Assembly: GCA_026397575.1 (NCBI GenBank)
Contig: JAPLUP010000483.1
Location: forward strand, 1-6,316
Direction: 5' to 3'
From: Candidatus Zixiibacteriota bacterium
GTDB lineage: Bacteria > Zixibacteria > MSB-5A5 > CAIYYT01
DNA: 6,316 nt
Within the stretch, counting starts at the first letter, position 1. Every line of letters begins with the position of its first letter. Positions 1 to 6,316 of the stretch are shown one piece after another. The notes under the pieces were generated by a model, which saw nothing but the letters and a program-made list of their open reading frames with translations, did not search any database and was not told the DNA's origin. The translations under genes and the position numbers were made by a program.

Positions 1-460
1 TTGCCGGATACATTTCCACACGGCAACGTTCGCTGCAGATGCCTTTGTGCCCGTGGATTCGTTCTTTCATCCGACGTCTTACGAACGGCTGGATGCCTCA
101 GATGCGTCTGGCCGGACGATTTTTCCTCGTTTTACTGCTGGAGGTATTCAGATTCGTCAAGCTACTCCGGTTGAAGATGCAAATGCTGAGACTCCAAAGC
201 AGTTTTCTATGGGACAGAATTTCCCCAATCCCTTTAATCCCAGCACACAAATCGTGTTCTCGCTCAAGCGATCAGATCACATTCGACTTGATGTCTATGA
301 TATTGCAGGGCATTGTCTTATCACTTTGGCTGATGGCAGATACTCCTCCGGAGAACATGTTGTCATCTGGGAGGCCGGATCGCAACCATCAGGGGTATAC
401 TTCTATCGTCTCACGACCAATTCTGGTGTCCTGACACGTAAAATGTTGCTAATCAAATAG
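1..460 (+). CDS. C-terminal part of a secreted protein with a T9SS type A sorting domain (5' end outside window)
   Basis: The frame is open from base 2 to the TAG at 458-460, so about 152 residues are visible and the true start lies upstream. The first in-window start-like codon (GTG at 47) should not be used, because the reading frame continues unbroken to the edge. The first 60 or so residues are not recognisable as a family. The last 90 residues are a T9SS type A C-terminal domain: QNFPNPFNPSTQI near bases 215-250, then a beta-rich stretch, GVYFYRL near 394-414 and the tail RKMLLIK before the stop. In this family the domain directs export across the outer membrane and is removed or anchored at the cell surface. 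The function of the missing body is unknown. It shares only the sorting domain with the 953-residue protein downstream. Family assignment of the sorting domain is firm. Confidence 0.9.
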   Translation, partial: CRIHFHTATFAADAFVPVDSFFHPTSYERLDASDASGRTIFPRFTAGGIQIRQATPVEDANAETPKQFSMGQNFPNPFNPSTQIVFSLKRSDHIRLDVYDIAGHCLITLADGRYSSGEHVVIWEAGSQPSGVYFYRLTTNSGVLTRKMLLIK

Positions 461-531
461 CTTCCTCAAGATCGTTCCAGTCTTTACCGAAAATACCTAA
501 TAGGGGTGCAATGCTATTGTGACGTTGTAAT
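461..531 (+). promoter_or_regulatory. Short leader with a possible SD-preceded mini-ORF upstream of the kinase gene
   Basis: This 71-bp gap separates the T9SS gene from the kinase gene and contains no convincing terminator or consensus promoter. A purine run AGGGG (502-506) resembles a Shine-Dalgarno sequence but is 25 bases from the kinase ATG at 532. It lies just 4 bases before an ATG at 511 that reads M-L-L-stop (TGA at 520-522), in the same frame as the kinase. The bases directly before ATG 532 have no Shine-Dalgarno match. This could mean reinitiation after the mini-ORF, leaderless or weak translation, or nothing at all. The reading is speculative. Confidence 0.3.
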
Positions 532-2211
532 ATGCCTGAGACTAAACTGACCAAACCACATCGCGTAACCATCGGCGAGTTCGAGATTATCGACAAGATT
601 GGAGAGGGTGGTCTCTCCGAAATCTATCTCGCACGTCAAAAGTCACTTAACCGCAAGGTAGCCATTAAGATACTCCATCCGCGTCTTAGCCAGGATACGA
701 ACCTGATTCAGCGTTTTGACCGCGAGGCGACCACTTTGGCGGAGATGTCTCATCCCAACATCGTGCAGATAATCGACCGCGGTGAGGACCACGGGCGGCT
801 CTATTTTGCCATGCAGTATGTTGCCGGTACCGATTTTCAGCATGTTTTGCAGAAGGAGAACTGGCCACTTGATCGCAAACTTCGTGTCATCGTGCAGGTG
901 CTCAAGGGTCTTGACTATGCCCACAAAAATGGCATCATCCATCGAGACATCAAGCCGGCGAATATTCTGATTGATAGCGAAGATAACGCTCTAATCGCTG
1001 ATTTCGGCATTTCTCATATTCTTGGTGCTGAAGCCAATCAACTCACCGCAACCGGTGCAATGGTTGGAACCTTCGCCTATATGTCTCCCGAACAGAAAGA
1101 GGATTCCTCCAGTGTCGATCACCGGACCGACATTTATGCGGTTGGTGTTATGCTTTCAGAAGTGTTGACTGGAAAACCGCCGATGGCGAGACATCGCAAG
1201 CCATCGGAAGTTAATCCGCAACTGTCGGCAGGATTCGATGCCATCGTAACGAAAGCGCTGCAGCCCGATCCTGCCGCGAGATATCAGAAAGCGGTGGAGA
1301 TGAAAGACGAATTGCTTGCCGTAATGCACAAGAGCGATGTTGCGGCGGTACCACCGACGGTGGAGAAGGCCAAGGCTTTTCTCGGCAATTGCTCGTTTTT
1401 GGACACGCTCAAGACGGGCGTACACAGTTCAACATATCTTGTGGAAGACCGCGCCACCGGCTCGTTGTTCGTCATCAAGAAGCAGAACAAACCCGATATC
1501 GGATTGCGGGAAGCCAGGCTTCTTGCCAATATGCGTCATCCCAACATCCTGGCTCTGCACGGCGCCGGCAGTGACAGCGCCAAGTTAGTCATCGTTATGG
1601 ACTATGCACAGGGAGGCTCGCTGGCGGATCGCCTAGTCAAGCCGATGCCTCACCGCGACGCGCGCCGATTGATGTTGCAGATTGCGGCCGGTCTGGATTT
1701 TGCTCACAAAAGCAACATTATTCATGGCAACCTTAAGCCATCGAATATCCTGTTTGACCGCGAGGATGTACTCAAGATCGCCGATTTCGCCCTAATGCCC
1801 GCAGTGGACAAAATCGCCGCCAACTGGTATGCCGCTCCCGAACGACGCAAAAGTAAGGCCAGTGATGTTTACGCGGCCGGAGTCATTTTCTACCAACTGC
1901 TCACCAATCGCAAACCGACTTTCGACACCTACGGCAAATTCGTTTGGATTGACGGTGCTCGCACTACGCCTCAATCGCTGAAGTCTCTTATTCAACGGAT
2001 GGTCCGAACCTCACCGTTGGAACGTTTCCAAAACTTTGCTGAGATTCATGATCTACTCGCCCGTGTCGATACAGCCGCGCCGACTGCCCGTGCTGATGCT
2101 TTTGCCAAAACCGGCGACAACGACTGGATGAGGCTGATCGTCTGGGGTTCGCTGTTTCTGATCTTGCTGGCAACCGTTGTCATCTATATTGTCGCCTTCT
2201 GGCCCGAATAG
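532..2211 (+). CDS. Tail-anchored Ser/Thr protein kinase with tandem kinase and pseudokinase domains
   Basis: This 559-residue Hanks-type kinase is predicted to phosphorylate Ser/Thr on unknown proteins at the inner face of the membrane. Domain 1 (about 14-263) is complete: glycine loop GEGGLS 24-29, VAIK Lys46, helix C Glu65, HRD 137-139 with KPAN to Asn144, DFG 157-159, activation-loop Thr172, Thr174 and Thr180, SPE 185-187, Asp200 and Arg250. Domain 2 (about 284-511) aligns with it but looks inactive. The glycine loop is lost, HRD is HGN (398-400) so the catalytic Asp is Asn, and DFG is DFA (418-420). The activation loop is about 11 residues shorter and has no Thr or Ser. Lys316, Glu327, Asn405, Asp418, APE 435-437 and Asp445 remain, so nucleotide binding is possible. 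A low-complexity linker (513-532) leads to one membrane helix (about 535-556) ending three residues before the C terminus. There is thus no extracellular sensor such as PASTA. Arg534 favours an inside N terminus. An in-frame TGA at 520 makes ATG 532 the first possible start. The kinase call is firm; the partner and signal are unknown. Confidence 0.95.
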   Translation: MPETKLTKPHRVTIGEFEIIDKIGEGGLSEIYLARQKSLNRKVAIKILHPRLSQDTNLIQRFDREATTLAEMSHPNIVQIIDRGEDHGRLYFAMQYVAGTDFQHVLQKENWPLDRKLRVIVQVLKGLDYAHKNGIIHRDIKPANILIDSEDNALIADFGISHILGAEANQLTATGAMVGTFAYMSPEQKEDSSSVDHRTDIYAVGVMLSEVLTGKPPMARHRKPSEVNPQLSAGFDAIVTKALQPDPAARYQKAVEMKDELLAVMHKSDVAAVPPTVEKAKAFLGNCSFLDTLKTGVHSSTYLVEDRATGSLFVIKKQNKPDIGLREARLLANMRHPNILALHGAGSDSAKLVIVMDYAQGGSLADRLVKPMPHRDARRLMLQIAAGLDFAHKSNIIHGNLKPSNILFDREDVLKIADFALMPAVDKIAANWYAAPERRKSKASDVYAAGVIFYQLLTNRKPTFDTYGKFVWIDGARTTPQSLKSLIQRMVRTSPLERFQNFAEIHDLLARVDTAAPTARADAFAKTGDNDWMRLIVWGSLFLILLATVVIYIVAFWPE

Positions 2212-2251
2212 ATTCGTCCAAGGCAAACGCCCAACGTCACAACAAATTCTC

Positions 2252-2279
2252 TTGACAAATCCAGCCAGAGACGTATAAT
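2252..2279 (+). promoter_or_regulatory. Consensus sigma-70-type promoter of the tRNA-Glu gene
   Basis: A perfect -35 hexamer TTGACA (2252-2257) and a perfect -10 hexamer TATAAT (2274-2279) are separated by 16 bp. Transcription would start near 2286-2288, leaving a leader of roughly 8-10 bases before the mature tRNA 5' end at 2296. Both hexamers match the housekeeping sigma factor consensus, as expected for a strongly expressed stable RNA. It begins 41 bp after the kinase stop codon, so the tRNA is transcribed independently of the kinase gene. Confidence 0.9.
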
Positions 2280-2295
2280 CCCAGACTTCGCTGAC

Positions 2296-2373
<78 letters not shown>

Positions 2374-2594
2374 TTTTTTGTGTCTCAAACAGTTTCAGGG
2401 TATCGGCAAAATACACTCCGGCGAATCACGCGCTACTACTCCCGTCGTTTCTGTGCGTGGCAGTCGTCTCGCCTGCCGCGGGTTAGCCAAGTACGACAAG
2501 CCCTATCGTGGCCTGACTGTCTCAAGGAAAAGCACCAAAAACAGTCGCACGAGGAGCCGGATCAGACGTGGGCAGAAGCTTATTGAATTAATGC
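2374..2594. other. Intergenic stretch with a strong hairpin and no convincing gene
   Basis: These roughly 220 bases lie between the tRNA and the promoter of the large secreted protein. Two overlapping + frames stay open here. One (TTG at 2378 to TGA at 2633-2635) would encode an 85-residue, Arg/Lys/Ser-rich peptide. It has no ribosome site, starts at the tRNA 3' end, runs through the downstream promoter and resembles no family I know, so it is not called as a gene. The clearest structure is an inverted repeat at 2456-2480: an 8-bp stem, CGTGGCAG against CTGCCGCG with one G-T pair, and a 9-base loop. No T-tract follows it, so it does not look like a classical intrinsic terminator. Confidence 0.5.
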
Positions 2595-2622
2595 TTGACA
2601 AGTGGGCGCATAAGGGTATCTT
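2595..2622 (+). promoter_or_regulatory. Likely promoter of the 953-residue secreted protein gene
   Basis: A perfect -35 hexamer TTGACA (2595-2600) is followed after 16 bp by TATCTT (2617-2622), which matches four of six -10 positions. The 16-bp spacing is the same as in the tRNA promoter 340 bp upstream. Transcription would start near 2629-2631, giving a very short leader that still contains the ribosome site at 2635-2640. The position, directly ahead of a well-supported gene, makes the call reasonable, but the -10 element is imperfect. Confidence 0.6.
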
Positions 2623-2634
2623 CACATCAAAATG

Positions 2635-2640
2635 AGGAGG
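2635..2640 (+). promoter_or_regulatory. Strong Shine-Dalgarno site deciding the start at 2645
   Basis: A full AGGAGG lies four bases before ATG 2645. It fixes the start, and the resulting protein begins with a well-formed signal peptide. It also shows that this organism uses Shine-Dalgarno initiation, which makes the lack of such a site directly before the kinase start notable. Confidence 0.9.
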
Positions 2641-2644
2641 TCAA

Positions 2645-5506
2645 ATGACCGCCAAAAATCTCTCCGTAAGGTTGTTTCTTTGCACAGCATTGTTGACAAT
2701 CTTTGCACACGCTTCTTTCTCATTGGCTACAGAGATCACGAGATATGCTACCGCCGATGCTTACGTGATGCCTAACCCAGATGGCTGCTATGGCACTGGT
2801 GTTGAACTCGACGTAAGTACATCGGCTGAAATCCTTGGTTTCGTTAAGTTTGATCTCTCGGATATCCCGTCTGGAGTTGCCATCAACTCGGCGAAATTAC
2901 GGCTGTGGTGTTCGTTTGCGATCAGCCCGGGCGCCATCTATATTCTTAGAGCTTCGGGTACATGGAGCGAGTCGGGGTCAAATTGCGTCAAGTGGTCGAC
3001 CAAGCCTGGCTGGGAAATACCGATAATCACCGGTTCTACACCTGTTTCGAACGCCTATTTGGAAATCTCGGTCAAAGATATCTTGAAAAAATGGATCTCG
3101 GACGGACAGACAAATTATGGTTTCTATTTGGTTCTTGAATCTGGCGCAGCAGTATTTGCAGCACATGAATTCACTGGAACGAGCAAAGATCCAAGGCTAG
3201 TTGTTGATTACACGCCGGGGACGTGTTCTGCTTCTGGCCAGATCACAGATATTCTGGGGCAAGGTATTCAATCCGTCGTGCTGCAATTCTCGCGTGTCAG
3301 TGGTTCGGGTACTGTTCCAGAGAACGCTGTCGGCAACGTCTTAGGCAATTGGTCGCAGAGCGGGTTCGTGGAAGGCGCGACGTATCGCGTCACACCCTTT
3401 CGGAGCCAATGTGGCAGCCGATGGACATTTCAGCCGACATCAAGGGATTTTGATTGTTCGAGTGCCTCCAATCTGAATTTTAGGGGAACACCACCTTGCC
3501 CTAGTGCCCCACCCAACGTTACCGCACAACCCGGTCCCGAGCCAGGACAAATAGTACTGCACTGGGATCATGCATGCGGTACCGATTTCTATGTTATTAG
3601 ATATGACGATGATGCGATTGTTCCACCGTGGGATCCTTCACCAGATGGTTCGCCAGGTTCAGGTTCTAGTGTTGGTTACACAACAGAGGTGACAATCAGC
3701 GGTTTGACGCCATGTCAAGAATATCGTCTCGAAGTTGTCGGCTACAATTCTTGCTCAGAGGGCGAGTGGTCGAACCCCGTGTTTGCCATTGCTACATGTT
3801 CCGTGAACTTCTCGCTTGTGCCACCACTACTTGGAGCACGATCAATGCACGTTGAATCCGAGCTCAATGGAGTTGGTATCCGTGTTCGTGGGTCTGTCCC
3901 CTCAACAAACTCTCCTTCAACTGGGGTGCTACATCACCAGTCGTATGTATGCGCATTCATTGTCGGGGAATCCGCTTTCTGGGTTGAAGATTGGATAAAA
4001 CATGATTTCACCGTGCCACAGACAGGGAACTACAATATTAGGGTTAGGGGGGGTATAAATGGTTGGCTACGCGCTGGAGGAACTCAAGGGATACACGACT
4101 GCAAGCACTGGCTTGCGCTTGTAGCCAAAGTCAGTGACAATTCTGGACAAGTCGCAGTCCGCACGAATGAACTTCATAGCACTCTCGACGAACCCATTAC
4201 ATGGGGTCTCTCATGGCTTGCAGGAGAAGCTGCTAAGGCTATCATCAAGGCCTTATTTCCCGAGGACATCTATGTCGCTGCTACTCTGAATGCTGTGGCA
4301 GTTGTGGATGCAATTGACGATCTTGAAGCTTGGGCAGAACCATTTAAAGTCTTTTCCAACCAACCCGTCGGCTCCGATGATCTTCTGCTTACCGGAAGGC
4401 TCGAAGCCGGGAAACAGTACGAGATCCAATTAGGACTTGTTGGCGCAACAATAACCGGAGTGAGTAGTTTCCCGCCTCTTTACAATGGTATGTCCGCTAG
4501 TGGGATCGATATTTCCGCAAGCATAAGTGAAATCCAATTCGAGATGACATCCGGTCAATTCGCGGGACCTATGATGGAAGTATCGCCAATCTCGATGGCC
4601 GTCCTACCATCTGCTGAAGCAGGTCAGGTCGTTGAACTGCCGAACGCCTTCACAATCAGAAATGGGGGAGACCAACCTCTCGCTGGAACAATACAAATCG
4701 AATCAGGCCCATTTTGGCTCACCGGCTCCTCAAATTTTGCTTTGCAGCCTCTTCAGTCGACTACGGTGAGTGTCAGTGGGACTTCTAGTACCCCGGGAAG
4801 TTTCACGAAGAAGGTCAGTTTTGTTGCCGGAACTACTCTCGAGAGACGTGTGCAGTGCTATTTTGCTGATCCGATTCCCCAGATAACCGTCTATCCTACT
4901 GATACCGTACGTTTCGGTACGCTCGATCTAGATTCTGGTAGCCACATTTCAAAGAATAGTGCTTTCGTTGTGGGAAATGGCGCTGGCGGTATCCTCCAGG
5001 GAGAGATTACGATTTCACCTCCGTTCTCCGTTCAGGGATCTGGCACCTTCCAAGTATCCGCAGGGGAAACTCAAGAGATTGATGTTACTTTCACGCCGGC
5101 TGACACTGGAACTTTTTATGGCAGTATCAACTTTACCTCGGGCGGAAATGTAATTGCCTGTAATCTTGTAGCTAGGGCAGTTCATACACAGACTGGCATT
5201 AGAGAGGAAGTTTCACATGAAATGCCTCGCGAATTCTGGGTGTCACAAAACTACCCAAATCCGTTCAACTCTGGAACCGAAATCTCATTCTGGTTGCCGA
5301 GACCCGTTTCAGTTGACATAGGCGTGTACAACGTGACTGGACAGATAGTCTCGCGACTTTACTCTGGCCATCTGATGCAGGGCCGATATTCTGTGACCTT
5401 TGATGGCTCAGACACGCAAGGTCAACCTTTGCCCTCAGGCGTGTATTTTATGCGCTTTACAACGAACGAAAATCAGCAGGTTCGAAAACTGGTCATACTC
5501 AAGTGA
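2645..5506 (+). CDS. Large modular secreted protein: DNRLRE, fibronectin III, choice-of-anchor-D-like and T9SS sorting domains
   Basis: This 953-residue exported protein is presumably cell-surface or released. The signal peptide is residues 1-28 (basic start, hydrophobic core 9-22, cleavage probably after Ala28 or Ala23). Next is a DNRLRE/CBM96-like beta domain (about 31-190; YGTG at 49-52, FVKFDLSDIP at 66-75, SAKLRLW at 82-88), a family linked to cell-wall or carbohydrate binding. A carboxypeptidase-regulatory-like fold (about 194-281; SGQITD, GNWSQSGF, YRVTP) and a fibronectin III domain (about 285-385) follow. Residues 386-640 are unrecognised. Two choice-of-anchor-D (ASH)-like domains are at about 641-742 and 743-845, the second the more typical (FTPADTGTFYGSINF). 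The T9SS type A sorting domain is 862-953 (YPNPFNSGTEISF 870-882, GVYFMRF 932-938, RKLVILK at the end). Fifteen cysteines remain after the signal peptide, 13 of them before residue 490, suggesting disulfides in the N-terminal half. No catalytic motif is seen, so an adhesive or binding role is more likely than an enzyme. It has its own promoter and ribosome site. Confidence 0.93.
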   Translation: MTAKNLSVRLFLCTALLTIFAHASFSLATEITRYATADAYVMPNPDGCYGTGVELDVSTSAEILGFVKFDLSDIPSGVAINSAKLRLWCSFAISPGAIYILRASGTWSESGSNCVKWSTKPGWEIPIITGSTPVSNAYLEISVKDILKKWISDGQTNYGFYLVLESGAAVFAAHEFTGTSKDPRLVVDYTPGTCSASGQITDILGQGIQSVVLQFSRVSGSGTVPENAVGNVLGNWSQSGFVEGATYRVTPFRSQCGSRWTFQPTSRDFDCSSASNLNFRGTPPCPSAPPNVTAQPGPEPGQIVLHWDHACGTDFYVIRYDDDAIVPPWDPSPDGSPGSGSSVGYTTEVTISGLTPCQEYRLEVVGYNSCSEGEWSNPVFAIATCSVNFSLVPPLLGARSMHVESELNGVGIRVRGSVPSTNSPSTGVLHHQSYVCAFIVGESAFWVEDWIKHDFTVPQTGNYNIRVRGGINGWLRAGGTQGIHDCKHWLALVAKVSDNSGQVAVRTNELHSTLDEPITWGLSWLAGEAAKAIIKALFPEDIYVAATLNAVAVVDAIDDLEAWAEPFKVFSNQPVGSDDLLLTGRLEAGKQYEIQLGLVGATITGVSSFPPLYNGMSASGIDISASISEIQFEMTSGQFAGPMMEVSPISMAVLPSAEAGQVVELPNAFTIRNGGDQPLAGTIQIESGPFWLTGSSNFALQPLQSTTVSVSGTSSTPGSFTKKVSFVAGTTLERRVQCYFADPIPQITVYPTDTVRFGTLDLDSGSHISKNSAFVVGNGAGGILQGEITISPPFSVQGSGTFQVSAGETQEIDVTFTPADTGTFYGSINFTSGGNVIACNLVARAVHTQTGIREEVSHEMPREFWVSQNYPNPFNSGTEISFWLPRPVSVDIGVYNVTGQIVSRLYSGHLMQGRYSVTFDGSDTQGQPLPSGVYFMRFTTNENQQVRKLVILK

Positions 5507-5551
5507 CTTGTTCGTAACTCATTGTTTGGCTGCGGATGGTCTCAGACTCGC
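5507..5551. other. Convergent intergenic gap
   Basis: Forty-five bases separate the stop codons of the secreted protein gene (+) and the metallopeptidase gene (-). Only a short GTCT-C-AGAC inverted repeat is visible. There is no GC-rich stem with a T-tract on either strand, so transcription of the two genes may overlap or end by a factor-dependent route. Confidence 0.5.
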
Positions 5552-6316
5552 TCAGCACGGCAAACACTCAATCAACATCTCCTGAAATTCCGTTCTGCTA
5601 AGGGACAATAAGCCACTTAGTGAGCATTCTCGTTTCCTGCAAATTCGTTCGGCAAGCATGAGCCCCAGATAATAGCCTGCTCTATTTTGGAAAACGTCTT
5701 CCGAATCCGAGTACCAGAAGAGTGAGTTTTCTTTGTCGCTATCTTCAAGATGCGTCAAGACGAATTTAGACAATTCCTTTTCCCTGGACTTACACTGCTC
5801 ATACCAAGCTTGTGCTTTGTCCCGAGGAAGATAGTCAGCCCACAGGGCTTCTACTTCGTCTATCCCCATAACCACTTTTGATACAAAGGTTGCCACACCT
5901 TCAGTCGCCAATTGCCTGAACACTTGGCCTTTCTCGAAGTTATTCGTGAAGTAAAAAGCGGGCTCACATTGATAGTGAAGAGCATGCGCAATCTCATGAG
6001 CAACGAATACATCCACGGCACGTGTGCTCGAATATGTTTCTACGGGAATCCAAACGACAAAGCGGCCCTCATGTTCAAAAGCATGCCCATTTGACGCCGC
6101 ATGACCTACAAACAATGCAATCGTTATGGTATCAACAGGCAGACCATTGTTCGCAAAGCACTGCTCAATGATCGGCAATCGTTCCTTGATCAGCTTTGTC
6201 CTGCGTATGACTTCATCTTCACCGAATTTGAAATTTGGTCGTCTGATGGCCCAAAAACGATAATAGTGCTCGAACAGAGCGGGGAAGAGACTCTCATAGG
6301 CGAATTGATTGTCATT
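5552..6316 (-). CDS. Gluzincin-type zinc metallopeptidase, DUF2268-like (N terminus outside window)
   Basis: The frame on the - strand is open from the window edge (6316) to the TGA at 5554-5552, giving 254 visible residues. A TTG at 6178-6176 is not a credible start, because a protein-like sequence (for example FEHYYRFWAIRRPNF) continues upstream of it to the edge. The zinc site is HEIAH (visible residues 107-111, bases 5998-5984), preceded by the hydrophobic strand VDVFVA. The likely third ligand is Glu139 in ATEGVATF (bases 5902-5900), 28 residues on. This HExxH plus E-G-x-A order is that of gluzincin peptidases. The later GYYLGLMLAERI (from residue 214) recalls the GY-x-x-G segment of DUF2268-type predicted proteases. 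It would hydrolyse peptide bonds; the substrate is unknown. Whether it is exported cannot be judged without the N terminus. The family name is tentative, the metallopeptidase call good. It converges on the secreted protein gene and need not be related to it. Confidence 0.85.
   Translation of the reverse strand, partial: NDNQFAYESLFPALFEHYYRFWAIRRPNFKFGEDEVIRRTKLIKERLPIIEQCFANNGLPVDTITIALFVGHAASNGHAFEHEGRFVVWIPVETYSSTRAVDVFVAHEIAHALHYQCEPAFYFTNNFEKGQVFRQLATEGVATFVSKVVMGIDEVEALWADYLPRDKAQAWYEQCKSREKELSKFVLTHLEDSDKENSLFWYSDSEDVFQNRAGYYLGLMLAERICRKRECSLSGLLSLSRTEFQEMLIECLPC

Noticed and set aside
39..434. 131-residue open frame overlapping the left-edge gene
   Set aside because: It is an out-of-frame shadow of the T9SS sorting domain gene, which carries the recognisable protein signature.
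643..942. 99-residue - strand open frame inside the kinase gene
   Set aside because: It is antisense to the conserved kinase motifs on the + strand and shows no protein features of its own.
2212..2251. Intrinsic terminator after the kinase gene
   Set aside because: No GC-rich inverted repeat followed by T residues is present in these bases.
2378..2635. 85-residue basic open frame on the + strand whose stop overlaps the AGGAGG of the next gene
   Set aside because: It has only a TTG start at the tRNA 3' end, no ribosome site, no recognisable domain, and it contains the downstream promoter. A second open frame (2362-2586) overlaps it, which suggests a stop-poor stretch and not a gene.
2693..2698. 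A further TTGACA hexamer inside the signal peptide coding region
   Set aside because: No -10-like sequence lies 15-19 bp downstream, and it is within a well-supported gene.

Overview
The window holds three protein genes on the + strand, one converging on the - strand, and one tRNA gene. Two of the proteins (the left-edge fragment and the 953-residue protein) end in the type A C-terminal sorting domain of the type IX secretion system (T9SS). Its signature is an F/Y-PNPFN motif followed by about 75 residues ending in GVYF-x-R-[FL] and a basic RK-x-L-x-x-K tail. This points to the FCB group (Bacteroidota, Ignavibacteria or candidate phyla such as Zixibacteria, Latescibacteria and relatives). The moderate base composition, the clear AGGAGG ribosome site and the perfect TTGACA/TATAAT promoter fit a candidate phylum of that group better than classical Bacteroidetes, whose promoters and ribosome sites differ. 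The taxon is an inference and is not proven by the window.

Layout: (1) positions 1-460 carry the 3' end of a T9SS cargo gene. (2) A 71-bp gap with a possible three-codon mini-ORF leads to (3) a 559-residue Ser/Thr protein kinase at 532-2211. It is a tandem of one intact Hanks-type kinase domain and one degenerate, pseudokinase-like domain (HGN for HRD, DFA for DFG, no glycine loop), fixed to the membrane by a C-terminal tail anchor. (4) A consensus promoter at 2252-2279 drives a tRNA-Glu(TTC) gene at 2296-2373. (5) About 270 bp without a convincing gene contains an 8-bp-stem hairpin and, at its end, a promoter and strong ribosome site for (6) a 953-residue modular secreted protein at 2645-5506. 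This has a signal peptide, a DNRLRE/CBM96-like domain, a carboxypeptidase-regulatory-like domain, a fibronectin III domain, an unrecognised central block, two choice-of-anchor-D-like domains and the T9SS sorting domain. (7) Converging on it, with a 45-bp gap, is a gluzincin-type zinc metallopeptidase at 5552-6316 whose start lies beyond the right edge.

There is no obvious single pathway. The two T9SS cargo proteins are surface or secreted products, the kinase is a membrane-tethered cytoplasmic signalling protein, and the peptidase is an independent convergent gene. No CRISPR array, insertion sequence or prophage module is visible. The most unusual item is the kinase-pseudokinase fusion. The central block of the large secreted protein is the second candidate for something undescribed.
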